Source: Bacteroidaceae bacterium
GTDB lineage: Bacteria; Bacteroidota; Bacteroidia; Bacteroidales; Bacteroidaceae
NCBI GenBank assembly: GCA_017650045.1
Contig: JAGCFP010000072.1
Coordinates: 1 to 48,968 of the forward strand
Reading direction: 5' to 3'
DNA: 48,968 bases
Of the stretch, positions 39,394 through 47,612 are shown piece by piece. Below the pieces are notes generated by a model. That model saw only the letters and a program-made list of their open reading frames with translations. It was not told where the DNA came from and did no database searches. The translations under genes were made by a program, and so were the position numbers. The first letter of the stretch is position 1, and every line of letters starts with the position of its first letter.

Positions 39394-40917
39394 TTACAAC
39401 CAGCCGTGACTGCCTAAGAATATAAGCATCAGGTAGCCCAGTATCAGACCAATGAAGCCCATGATGAGACCCATCTTCATCATGTTGTTCTGACTGACGA
39501 AGCCTGTACTGTGAGCCATCGCATTGGGTGGGGTACTGATGGGTAACACCATAGCCATGGATGAGCTCAGAGCAATGCCTATGAGTAGGGTGGATACACC
39601 ACCAAAGCCATTGAGCTTATCGCCCATGCTGGTGCCCACAATGGCAAGGATAGGTACCAAGAGGGTGGCTGTGGCAGTGTTGCTGATGAAATTGGACAGC
39701 ACATAGCACAGCAGGCCTGAGCCCACGATGATGGCCAGTGGCGACCAGGTGCCAAATGGGATGGATTCTATGAGGTGCATGGCCAAGCCTGTTTCCTCAA
39801 GGGCCACACCAAGGGCGAAACCTCCTGACACCATCCAGAGCACACTCCAGTTGAGCTCCTCCAGATCGCGCTTACCAATGACGCCTGTCAAGGCGAACAC
39901 AGCCACAGGAATCATGGCCACAGCATTGGCATTCACACCTGTGTATTTATCTAAGATCCACATGGTGACTGTGACACAGAAGGTGATGTAAACCACCCAG
40001 TCGCGCCAACTCTGTTTGTGCTCATGCTTTATGTTGAGAATAATGGTCTTTTGCTTAAATGGGAAGATGTAGAGCAACAGTACCCACGCAATGAGCAGTA
40101 TCACTATTACGAAGGGGAACATGAAGCTCATCCACTCGCCAAAGCCAATGTTGAGGTTCAGACCATCGGGATTGTTCAGATAGCGCAGCGCGATGGCGTT
40201 GGGAGGGGTACCGATAGGTGTTCCAATACCACCTAAGTTGGCTGCAATGGGGATAGACATCGCCAATGCAATCTTACCCTTACCATCAGCTGGGAGCGAC
40301 TTCATGACGGGGGTAAGGAAGGTAAGCATCATGGCAGCTGTGGCCGTGTTGCTGATGAACATGGAGAACCAAGCTGTAAGCAGGATGAAGCCCAGCAACA
40401 CAAAGCGACTCTGGGTGCCAAAGGGACGCAACATCCACTTGGCCAACGTGGCATCGAGGCCACTCTTGGAGGTAGCAATGGCCATGATGAAGCCTCCGAT
40501 GAACAGCATGATGATAGGGTCTGCAAAGCTGTTGAGGATGGATTTGTAGTGGATGAATTCGCCCAAGGCTTGTGTGGGAGCATCGTGGCGCATGAACCAC
40601 AGAGAACTGTCGCTACACGTAAGCAGCAGGAGCACCACAATGCCCATGGAGGTTGTCCATGCGGGTACGGGTTCAAGGAGCCACATCAGGGTAGCAAAGG
40701 CGAAGATGGCTATCACGCGCTGCTCTACGAGCGTGAGCCCCTGGATGCCAAACGACTGTGGGGGTATCAGCAACAGGGTGAAGGATACAATGGTAACAAT
40801 GAGCAACTTAGCCACTGTGCTCGACACACGGAAGGTCAGGCTCTTGCTCTCTCTGCGTTCGCGCTTCCGCCGTTGATACTCCTCGAACATGTGGAAGCCA
40901 TGAAAGTTTTTAAACAT
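39394..40917 (-). CDS. DASS (SLC13) family anion/dicarboxylate transporter
   Basis: A 507-residue membrane protein with about 11-12 helices in two inverted halves. Each half has the paired family motifs: FISNTATAAMMLTFL with PIGTPPNAIA in the first, and FISNTATATLLVPIL with PISTPPNAMAHSTG in the second. These SNT and TPPN loops bind sodium and substrate in VcINDY-like transporters. The N-terminus is an unusually basic cytoplasmic stretch (EEYQRRKRERRESKS). The substrate could be succinate or another C4-dicarboxylate, or sulfate; the family does not settle it. Its 5' leader carries a cobalamin riboswitch (41000-41190), so it should be repressed when B12 is plentiful. Confidence 0.92.
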   Translation of the reverse strand: MFKNFHGFHMFEEYQRRKRERRESKSLTFRVSSTVAKLLIVTIVSFTLLLIPPQSFGIQGLTLVEQRVIAIFAFATLMWLLEPVPAWTTSMGIVVLLLLTCSDSSLWFMRHDAPTQALGEFIHYKSILNSFADPIIMLFIGGFIMAIATSKSGLDATLAKWMLRPFGTQSRFVLLGFILLTAWFSMFISNTATAAMMLTFLTPVMKSLPADGKGKIALAMSIPIAANLGGIGTPIGTPPNAIALRYLNNPDGLNLNIGFGEWMSFMFPFVIVILLIAWVLLLYIFPFKQKTIILNIKHEHKQSWRDWVVYITFCVTVTMWILDKYTGVNANAVAMIPVAVFALTGVIGKRDLEELNWSVLWMVSGGFALGVALEETGLAMHLIESIPFGTWSPLAIIVGSGLLCYVLSNFISNTATATLLVPILAIVGTSMGDKLNGFGGVSTLLIGIALSSSMAMVLPISTPPNAMAHSTGFVSQNNMMKMGLIMGFIGLILGYLMLIFLGSHGWL

Positions 40918-40999
40918 TGTTCAGAATGTTTTGAAAATGTGTGATTAATCTTTTCGTACCGTGTGCCTAACCCACGAGACGGCACGGCCTTTAATGAAT

Positions 41000-41190
41000 G
41001 GCAGGTCTTCTGACTGACTCTCTCCATGGCGCCTTCCCGACTTTCCTCGCGCAGAGGGGGTGTCAGTGGCAGTGAGTGTGTGCCAAGGAGTGTTTCTATT
41101 GAGCTTCACAGCAGCGGGACTGTCCAGGATTCTCACCTGATTCCCTTTTAATCCAATGCAGCGACAGACTACACCAGAACCAATTCTGTG
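41000..41190 (-). promoter_or_regulatory. Cobalamin riboswitch in the leader of the DASS transporter gene
   Basis: Read on the minus strand the element has the conserved cobalamin-riboswitch blocks in order: GGATTAAAAGGGAATC-A-GGTG, the B12 box GAATCCTGGACAGTCCCGC followed by TGCTGTGAAG (plus coordinates about 41104-41145), then TGCCACTG, GAGGAAAGTCGGGAAGGCG, and the 3' block AGTCAGAAGACCTGCC (ending about 41000). About 80 nt of leader separates it from the start codon and contains a hairpin (GTGCC ... GGCAC, about 40952-40985) that could be the expression platform. It is transcribed from a perfect promoter at 41193-41223. The 406-bp spacer 40918-41323 is filled by this regulatory region. Confidence 0.88.
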
Positions 41191-41192
41191 TG

Positions 41193-41223
41193 CAAAGATA
41201 GTGCAAGGCGAGAGAAATACAAA
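41193..41223 (-). promoter_or_regulatory. Promoter of the riboswitch-transporter transcript
   Basis: On the minus strand TTTG (41220-41223), 19 bp, TATCTTTG (41193-41200). Confidence 0.8.
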
Positions 41224-41323
41224 AAGATTTTATCTTTTTATTTCAGAGATGTGGCTTATCTTCATGAGTTTACTCATAAAGAGGTGTAAGGTGCCTATAT
41301 CCCTTGCTAGTTTTCTGAAGATA

Positions 41324-41995
41324 TTATAACTCTAATAGCTTTGAAGCATCGGGGATGGTGAGGATACCTCGAGCATAGGTCAGCAGCCCTTGCTTCTGAA
41401 GAGAGGTCAGCATGGCAGAGATTCTGCTGAAACTCTCGTTGGTAAAACTGGCAAGGTCTGTCTTCTGGATATGGAAGACTTTTTCCCCTTCTGCACGTTC
41501 CACATGGTGTAAGAAGAAGGCTGCCAAACGACCTTCAGGAGTAGGAGCAGGGGGGCTCCACAATCGACGACTCAATTCCTGCACTTGGGCACTCATGATG
41601 TTTCGATAGTTCATGTCCACTATGGGATACGCATTCAGTTCCTCGAGAAGGAAACGCTTGTGCATGACCATGGTACTGGCCTTTGTAGTGGAAAAGTAGG
41701 AGGAACGATAAACGGTATCTTTGCCAAACAAGGAAGATAACTCGAAGATATAAGGCGCAGTGAAAGTCTCCTCTACCACCATGGGAACGTCCCCTTCTAC
41801 CTTAGTGCGTTTGGTGATGGTTCCATCGAGAATGAAAGTCAGTCGTTTACACAGTTCACCTTGCGCTGCCAAGAGGGTTTCAGGTTCACAATTGTCAAAG
41901 TGAAACGTCACTTTTCCAAGGATGTTGGTAAAGTCTTTCAGCGTGAGCCCCTGGAACAAGGGGAGTTGCAAAAGCTTGTCGTACACAGTTGCCAT
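41324..41995 (-). CDS. Crp/Fnr-family transcriptional regulator
   Basis: A 223-residue regulator with a cyclic-nucleotide-binding-type beta-roll at about residues 10-125 (LPLFQGLTLKDFTNILGKVTFHF ... ELCKRLTFILDGTI). A dimer helix and a C-terminal winged helix (about 150-220, GEKVFHIQKTDLASFTNESFSRISAMLTSLQKQGLL) follow. No Fnr-type Cys cluster is visible at the N-terminus, and the canonical cAMP-binding RS pair is absent, so the effector is unknown. It is transcribed toward the riboswitch region. A TATCTTCG -7-like element (42028-42035, minus strand) lies 33 bp upstream of the start. Target genes cannot be inferred with confidence. Confidence 0.88.
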   Translation of the reverse strand: MATVYDKLLQLPLFQGLTLKDFTNILGKVTFHFDNCEPETLLAAQGELCKRLTFILDGTITKRTKVEGDVPMVVEETFTAPYIFELSSLFGKDTVYRSSYFSTTKASTMVMHKRFLLEELNAYPIVDMNYRNIMSAQVQELSRRLWSPPAPTPEGRLAAFFLHHVERAEGEKVFHIQKTDLASFTNESFSRISAMLTSLQKQGLLTYARGILTIPDASKLLEL

Positions 41996-42110
41996 GATCG
42001 TATTCTCTTTCCATTATTACTATTATGCGAAGATAAAAAAAATAGTTGGGAAAGGATGTAAACCCACCTGCGTTTTTGTATTTTTTTATTTTTATTCAAA
42101 AAAAATGCAT

Positions 42111-42118
42111 TATCTTCG
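42111..42118 (+). promoter_or_regulatory. -7 element of the marC promoter
   Basis: TATCTTCG, a variant of TAnnTTTG also used before fbp, 18 bp before the ATG at 42137. No clear -33 TTTG. Confidence 0.4.
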
Positions 42119-42136
42119 CAGCGTAAAACTAAATTG

Positions 42137-42748
42137 ATGAAAGAAAGTATGATGGAAATGTTAAGCAAATTTGATTTTCTGGAGATGATAAGCGCGTTCA
42201 TTGTGCTTTTTGCTGTGATTGATATTTTGGGTTCTGTACCTATTATCCTGAACTTAAAGGAGCAGGGCAGACCAGTAAATGCTATGAAAGCTACATTGTA
42301 TTCTCTCGTTCTGATGCTGGCTTTCTTTTATGCAGGTGATTTGATTCTCAAGTTGTTCAATGTGGACATCCAATCATTTGCTATTGCTGGTGCTCTTATT
42401 ATCTTCCTCATGTCGCTCGAGATGTTGCTCGATGTACAGATATTCAAGAATACAGGCCCTATCAAGGAGGCCACGCTGGTACCGTTGGTATTCCCTTTGC
42501 TGGCAGGAGCAGGTTCTTTTACCACCTTGCTTTCACTGAAGGCAGAATATTGGGACATCAATATCCTGGTGGCTCTGTTTTTGAATATGGCATGGGTGTA
42601 TGTCGTGGTACTGTCTACGGATAAAGTACAGCGTATACTGGGAAAAGGGGGTATTTACCTCACCCGTAAGTTTTTTGGCATTATCTTGTTGGCCATCTCC
42701 GTGCGTCTTTTCATGTCAAACCTCTCAGCCCTGTTGTCGCAGTTTTGA
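42137..42748 (+). CDS. MarC-family integral membrane protein
   Basis: A 203-residue protein with six membrane segments, matching MarC/UPF0056. It has the N-terminal FIVLFAVIDILGSVPIIL helix with its Asp/Pro kink and the conserved central motif ATLVPLVFPLLAGAGSFTTLLSL. The family was once linked to multiple antibiotic resistance, but that link was withdrawn and the function is unknown. The ATG at 42137 is preferred to the in-frame TTG at 42134. It is a single-gene unit with its own terminator, upstream of the glucan operon. Confidence 0.9.
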   Translation: MKESMMEMLSKFDFLEMISAFIVLFAVIDILGSVPIILNLKEQGRPVNAMKATLYSLVLMLAFFYAGDLILKLFNVDIQSFAIAGALIIFLMSLEMLLDVQIFKNTGPIKEATLVPLVFPLLAGAGSFTTLLSLKAEYWDINILVALFLNMAWVYVVVLSTDKVQRILGKGGIYLTRKFFGIILLAISVRLFMSNLSALLSQF

Positions 42749-42777
42749 TTGAGGTGAGAAATCGCTGATACAAGTGT

Positions 42778-42822
42778 AAAGTGCGTTTTTGAGTCTAAAA
42801 GGCAAAAAAATGCACTTTTTCT
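42778..42822 (+). terminator. Terminator of marC
   Basis: A stem of about 12 bp with an AAAGTGC arm and its complement GCACTTT (42778-42790 with 42804-42817), ending in a T-run. Confidence 0.75.
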
Positions 42823-42916
42823 TTTGAATACCCGTCTTTTATGCTTATTTTTGACAATGAAAGGATAATATGTCCTTTTGTGAAGTACATTGTTAATCTT
42901 AAATATATGCACATCT

Positions 42917-44857
42917 ATGAGTTACTTGCGATTTGACAAGACCTTGATGATCAACCTAGAGGAGTCTCTGCCAAGAGAGATTCTGAGAACTAACAAGTCG
43001 GGTGCTTATCACTGTACAACGATCGTAGGGTGCAACACGCGAAAGTATCACGGACTCCTCGTGATACCCGTACCAAATTTGGATGATGAGAATCATGTGT
43101 TGCTCTCTTCACTTGACGAAACGGTGATACAGCATGGGGCAGAGTTCAATCTAGGCTTACATAAGTATCAAGGCAATCATTTTAGTCCAAACGGACATAA
43201 GTATATCCGCGAGTTTGATTGTGAGAAGATTCCTGCCACCACTTTCAGAGTGGGTGGCGTGGTGCTGCGTAAGGAAATTGTTTTCGAACACCAGCAGAAT
43301 CGTGTGCTATTGCGCTACACTCTGATGGATGCTCATTCTCCTACGACCTTGCGCTTCCGCCCATTCTTGGCATTCAGAAGCGTACGCGAATATACCCATG
43401 AGAACAGACAAGCCAGTCGTGACTATCAGTTGGTGGAGAATGGCATTAAGACTTGCATGTATCAGGGATATCCTGAGCTCTACATGCAACTGAACAAGAA
43501 GAATGAGTTCCACTTCCAACCTGATTGGTATCGTGGCATAGAGTATCCAAAAGAGCAGGAGCGTGGTTACGACTTCAACGAAGACCTCTACGTGCCTGGT
43601 TACTTTGAGGTGGACATCAAGAAGGGAGAAAGCATCGTGTTCTCTGCTGGTGTTACGGAAGTGAATACCCGTACCCTAAAGCAGAAATTCCAAGCTGAGG
43701 AGGAAGACCGCACCCCACGCGACAGCTTCTATCACTGCTTGAAGAATGCTGCCCATCAGTTCCACAACATTCAGGATGGCGAGCACTATGTGTTGGCTGG
43801 TTATCCTTGGTTCAAGTGTCGTGCACGCGACTTGTTTATCGCACTGCCTGGTCTGACCTTGGGTGTGGATGAAAAGGATCAGTTCGACGAAGTGATGAAC
43901 ACGGCTCAGAAGGCTATCAGGCAGTTTATAGCTGGAGAGGCGATCTCTTACAAGATTTATGAGATGGAGCATCCTGATGTGTTGTTGTGGGCCATCTGGG
44001 CATTGCAGCAGTATGCCAAGAACGTGTCGCACGAGGAGTTCCGCAAGAAATATGGCCAGTTGCTGTTTGATATTATTGAGTTTATCTTGGCACGCAAGCA
44101 CAGCAACCTCTTCCTGCATGACAACGGACTGCTCTTTACCAATGGTACTGAGCGTGCTGTGACATGGATGAATTCCACAGCTAATGGACGGCCTGTGATT
44201 CCACGTACTGGCTATGTGGTAGAGGTTAATGCGCTGTGGTACAATGCCCTTAAGTTTGTGTCAGAGATGGCACGCGAGGAGGGTAATACAATGGCCGCTG
44301 ACCAGTTGGAGGTACAGGCACAGCTCACAGGTACTTCATTTGTGGAGGTGTTCCGCAATGAGTATGGTTACCTATTCGACTATGTGGATGGGTATATGAT
44401 GGACTGGAGCGTGCGTCCTAACATGATTTTCACTTGTGCTTTCGACTATTCTCCGCTCACCAATGCGCAGAAGAAGCAGGTGCTTGACATCGTGACGAAG
44501 GAATTGCTCACTCCTAAGGGACTGCGTACACTGAGTCCGAAGAGTGGTGGCTATAACCCTAATTATGTGGGTCCTCAGATACAGCGTGACTATGCCTACC
44601 ATCAGGGTACAGCATGGCCTTGGCTGATGGGTTTCTACTTTGAGGCTTATCTGCGCATCTACAAGATGAGCGGGGTATCTTTCGTGGAGCGACAGCTTAT
44701 TGGTATGGAAGACGAGATGACTCAGCATTGTATCAGTACGCTTCCTGAACTGTTTGATGGAAATCCACCATTTACAGGGCGTGGAGCCGTATCGTTTGCT
44801 ATGAATGTGGCAGAGATGCTGAGACTCTTGAAGCAGTTGAGTAAGTATAACATGTAA
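42917..44857 (+). CDS. Glycogen debranching enzyme (amylo-alpha-1,6-glucosidase type, GH133)
   Basis: Hydrolyses alpha-1,6 branches of glycogen-like glucans. The 646-residue protein has an N-terminal beta-rich GDE_N domain (about 1-240, starting LPREILRTNKSGAYHCTTIVGCNTRKYHGLLV) and a C-terminal (alpha/alpha)6 barrel (about 265-646). The barrel motifs are WFKCRARDLFIALPGLTLG, VEVNALWYNAL and AYHQGTAWPWLMG with the expected acid residues. This is the short archaeal/Bacteroidota form, not the TreX/GlgX form. The start is ATG at 42917, with an alternative TTG at 42890. It leads a three-gene operon with a GT4 enzyme 18 bp downstream and GH57 12 bp beyond that. Confidence 0.93.
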   Translation: MSYLRFDKTLMINLEESLPREILRTNKSGAYHCTTIVGCNTRKYHGLLVIPVPNLDDENHVLLSSLDETVIQHGAEFNLGLHKYQGNHFSPNGHKYIREFDCEKIPATTFRVGGVVLRKEIVFEHQQNRVLLRYTLMDAHSPTTLRFRPFLAFRSVREYTHENRQASRDYQLVENGIKTCMYQGYPELYMQLNKKNEFHFQPDWYRGIEYPKEQERGYDFNEDLYVPGYFEVDIKKGESIVFSAGVTEVNTRTLKQKFQAEEEDRTPRDSFYHCLKNAAHQFHNIQDGEHYVLAGYPWFKCRARDLFIALPGLTLGVDEKDQFDEVMNTAQKAIRQFIAGEAISYKIYEMEHPDVLLWAIWALQQYAKNVSHEEFRKKYGQLLFDIIEFILARKHSNLFLHDNGLLFTNGTERAVTWMNSTANGRPVIPRTGYVVEVNALWYNALKFVSEMAREEGNTMAADQLEVQAQLTGTSFVEVFRNEYGYLFDYVDGYMMDWSVRPNMIFTCAFDYSPLTNAQKKQVLDIVTKELLTPKGLRTLSPKSGGYNPNYVGPQIQRDYAYHQGTAWPWLMGFYFEAYLRIYKMSGVSFVERQLIGMEDEMTQHCISTLPELFDGNPPFTGRGAVSFAMNVAEMLRLLKQLSKYNM

Positions 44858-44875
44858 AGCACAGGAGGAACGAAG

Positions 44876-46144
44876 ATGAAAGTTTTAATGTTTGGTTGGG
44901 AGTTCCCTCCTCATATTTTGGGTGGCCTTGGTACAGCAAGTTATGGATTGACTAAGGGCATGTCTCGTCAAGAAGACTTGGATATCACCTTCTGTATCCC
45001 TAAGCCATGGGGTGATGAAGATCAGAGTTTCTTGAAAATAATTGGAATGAACAGCACACCTGTGGTTTGGCGTGATGTGCAATGGGATTATGTGAAGCAG
45101 CGTTTACCATATATGGATCCTCAGCTTTATTATAATCTGCGCGACCATATCTATGCTGATTTCAACTATATAGGTACCAATGACTTGGGATGTATAGAGT
45201 TCTCTGGGCGCTATCCTGAAAACTTGTACGAAGAGATCAACAATTACTCCATTGTGGCTGGAGTGGTGGCACGTCAACAGGACTTTGACATTATCCACTC
45301 TCACGATTGGCTGACTTATCCTGCTGGTATTCATGCCAAGCAAGTGTCTGGAAAACCATTGGTGATCCATGTGCATGCTACAGATTTCGATCGCAGTCGT
45401 GGTAACGTAAACCCAACGGTCTATGCGATTGAGAAAAATGGTATGGACAATGCAGACCACATTATGTGTGTGAGTGAACTGACGCGTCAGACGGTCATCA
45501 ATAAGTATTACCAAGACCCACGCAAGGTTTCAACTGTACACAATGCCGTTACACCTCTGCCACAAGAGATTCTGGACATCGTTCCGCAGAAGAAACCTAA
45601 TGAGAAGGTGGTTACCTTCCTTGGTCGTCTGACTATGCAAAAGGGTCCTGAGTATTTTGTGGAGGCTGCAGCAATGGTATTGCAACGAACCAATAATATC
45701 CGCTTCTGTATGGCTGGAAATGGTGACATGATGGATAAGATGATTCGACTGGTAGCAGAGCGAGGCATCTCTGACCGTTTCCACTTCCCAGGCTTCATGA
45801 AAGGTAAGCAGGTATATGAGGTGCTTAAGGCCAGTGATGTATATGTGATGCCATCAGTGTCTGAACCATTTGGTATTTCTCCATTGGAGGCTATGCAGGT
45901 AAGTGTACCTACGATTATTTCTAAGCAATCAGGTTGTGCGGAAATACTTGAGAAGTGTATCAAGGTGGACTATTGGGACATCCATGCCCTTGCAGACGCG
46001 ATGTATGCCATCTGTAACTATCCTGCACTCTATGAATACCTGCGCGATGAGGGTAAGAAGGAGGTAGATGCCATCAAGTGGGAGGATGCAGGCCTGAAGG
46101 TACGCAAGATTTATGATGAAGTGATCAAGAATTATAACAAATAA
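44876..46144 (+). CDS. Glycosyltransferase family 4, probable glycogen/glucan synthase
   Basis: A 422-residue GT-B enzyme. The N-terminal donor-side start MKVLMFGWEFPPHILGGLG resembles starch/glycogen synthases, with the KxGGL loop replaced by the ILGGLG form. The C-terminal half has VTFLGRLTMQKGPEYFVEAA and the E-x7-E motif in SEPFGISPLEAMQVSVPTI. Placement between a debranching enzyme and a GH57 enzyme supports elongation of alpha-1,4-glucan from UDP- or ADP-glucose. The donor sugar is not decidable from sequence. The Asp-His pair in IIHSHDWLTYPAGI is typical of the family. Confidence 0.9.
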   Translation: MKVLMFGWEFPPHILGGLGTASYGLTKGMSRQEDLDITFCIPKPWGDEDQSFLKIIGMNSTPVVWRDVQWDYVKQRLPYMDPQLYYNLRDHIYADFNYIGTNDLGCIEFSGRYPENLYEEINNYSIVAGVVARQQDFDIIHSHDWLTYPAGIHAKQVSGKPLVIHVHATDFDRSRGNVNPTVYAIEKNGMDNADHIMCVSELTRQTVINKYYQDPRKVSTVHNAVTPLPQEILDIVPQKKPNEKVVTFLGRLTMQKGPEYFVEAAAMVLQRTNNIRFCMAGNGDMMDKMIRLVAERGISDRFHFPGFMKGKQVYEVLKASDVYVMPSVSEPFGISPLEAMQVSVPTIISKQSGCAEILEKCIKVDYWDIHALADAMYAICNYPALYEYLRDEGKKEVDAIKWEDAGLKVRKIYDEVIKNYNK

Positions 46145-46156
46145 ATAACTTAAGAT

Positions 46157-47536
46157 ATGAGAACAATCTGTCTTTATTTTGAGATACATCAGCCAATGCT
46201 TCTGAAGCGTTTCCGCTTCTTTGATATTGGTACCAATCATTATTATTATGATGATTATGCAAATGCTGCCCACATTGGTGAGGTGGCAGAACGCTCTTAT
46301 ATCCCTGCCTTGACCACGCTGATTGACATGGTAAAGGAAAACAATGGTGCTTTCAAGGTAGCTATTGGCATCTCTGGCGTGGCTTGCGAACAGATGGAAC
46401 AGCATGCTCCCGCAGTGATCGAGTTACTGAAGGAACTGAATGATACGGGGTGTTGTGAAATTATAGGGGAGCCTTATGCACATGGTCTTTCTGCATTGGC
46501 CAGCGAACAGACTTTCCGCAATCAGGCAGAGAGGCATCGTGCCTTGATGAAGCAACTCTTTGGGAAAACTCCTAAGGTGTTCAGGAACTCAGATATGCTT
46601 TATGATGATGAAATAGGTGCCATTGTGGCTGATATGGGCTTTAAGGGTATGCTGACTGAAGGCGCTAAGCATGTGCTGGGTTGGAAGAGCCCTCACTATG
46701 TATATCATTGCAACATGAATCCAAAGTTGAAACTGTTGTTGCGTGATTTCAAGTTGTCTGACGACATCAGCTTGCGCTTCTCTAACTCAGAGTGGAACGA
46801 GTATCCGTTGTTTGCTGATAAGTACATCCGCTGGATTGATGAACTTCCACAGGATGAACAGGTGGTGAACATCTTTATGGAACTGGGTGCTTTGGGTCTG
46901 GCTCAGCCCCTTTCTTCCAATATCCTTCAGTTCCTTAAGGCTCTGCCTGCTCAGGCTAAGGAAAAGGGTATCACCTTCTCTACACCAGTGGAGGTTATAA
47001 CGAAGTTGAAGTCTGTTTCTCAGATTGATGTTCCTTATCCGATGACTTGGGTAGATGAGGAGCGTGATACCAGCTGCTGGTTGGGTAACTCCATGCAGCG
47101 TGAGGCATTTAATAAGTTGTATAGTCGTGCTGAACGTGTGCTGCTTTGCCAGGACCGTCGTGTGAAGATGGACTTCGACTATCTGCAGGCTAGTAATAAC
47201 TTCCGTTTCATGACCACGAAGAACAATGGATTGGGAATGGATCGTGGTATTTATGAGTCTGCTTATGATGCATTTACCAACTATATGAATATCTTAGGCG
47301 ACTTCATTAAGCGTGTGGATTCTCTCTATCCAAGTGATATTGATAATGAGGAGCTCAACTCTCTGCTGACGACGATTCGTAATCAGGATCATGAGATAGA
47401 GGAACTGCATAAAGAACTGAACAAATATAAGAATCAGCTTCCTGTCGAAGAGGAGAAGGTTGCAAAACCTGCCAAGAAGGCTGCGAAACCAGCAGCTAAG
47501 AAACCTGCTGTAAAGAAGGCAGCGCCAAAGAAATGA
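46157..47536 (+). CDS. Glycoside hydrolase family 57 protein with a histone-H1-like Lys/Ala/Pro tail
   Basis: A 459-residue GH57 enzyme, alpha-amylase or glucanotransferase type, acting on alpha-glucan in the cytoplasm (no signal peptide). Motif 1 is FEIHQPML with His11, and a second region is EIIGEPYAHGLSAL (residues 101-114). The stretch VFRNSDMLYDDEIG at 141-154 lies where GH57 members carry the nucleophile Glu, and here shows Asp146. I recall Bacteroidota relatives with FRNTELIY, but could not check. Residues 430-459 are a basic PAKKAAKPAAKK-type tail resembling histone H1, unusual for an amylase. It is the last gene of the GDE-GT4-GH57 operon. Confidence 0.87.
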   Translation: MRTICLYFEIHQPMLLKRFRFFDIGTNHYYYDDYANAAHIGEVAERSYIPALTTLIDMVKENNGAFKVAIGISGVACEQMEQHAPAVIELLKELNDTGCCEIIGEPYAHGLSALASEQTFRNQAERHRALMKQLFGKTPKVFRNSDMLYDDEIGAIVADMGFKGMLTEGAKHVLGWKSPHYVYHCNMNPKLKLLLRDFKLSDDISLRFSNSEWNEYPLFADKYIRWIDELPQDEQVVNIFMELGALGLAQPLSSNILQFLKALPAQAKEKGITFSTPVEVITKLKSVSQIDVPYPMTWVDEERDTSCWLGNSMQREAFNKLYSRAERVLLCQDRRVKMDFDYLQASNNFRFMTTKNNGLGMDRGIYESAYDAFTNYMNILGDFIKRVDSLYPSDIDNEELNSLLTTIRNQDHEIEELHKELNKYKNQLPVEEEKVAKPAKKAAKPAAKKPAVKKAAPKK

Positions 47537-47562
47537 TGTTTCTATGGTAGGGTAGAAAATAG

Positions 47563-47596
47563 AAGAGGGTGTGGCTTTTGGCACACCCTCTTTTTT
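47563..47596 (+). terminator. Terminator of the glucan operon
   Basis: An 11-bp perfect stem AAGAGGGTGTG / CACACCCTCTT (47563-47573 with 47582-47592), an 8-nt loop and a T-run. Confidence 0.88.
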
Positions 47597-47612
47597 ATTG
47601 TATTCTTTACAG

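Noticed and set aside
40998-41095. RNase P RNA 5' region
   Set aside because: GAGGAAAGTCGGG on the minus strand recalls RNase P, but the B12 box and the 3' GAAGACCTGCC block in the right order fit a cobalamin riboswitch, and the element is too short for RNase P.
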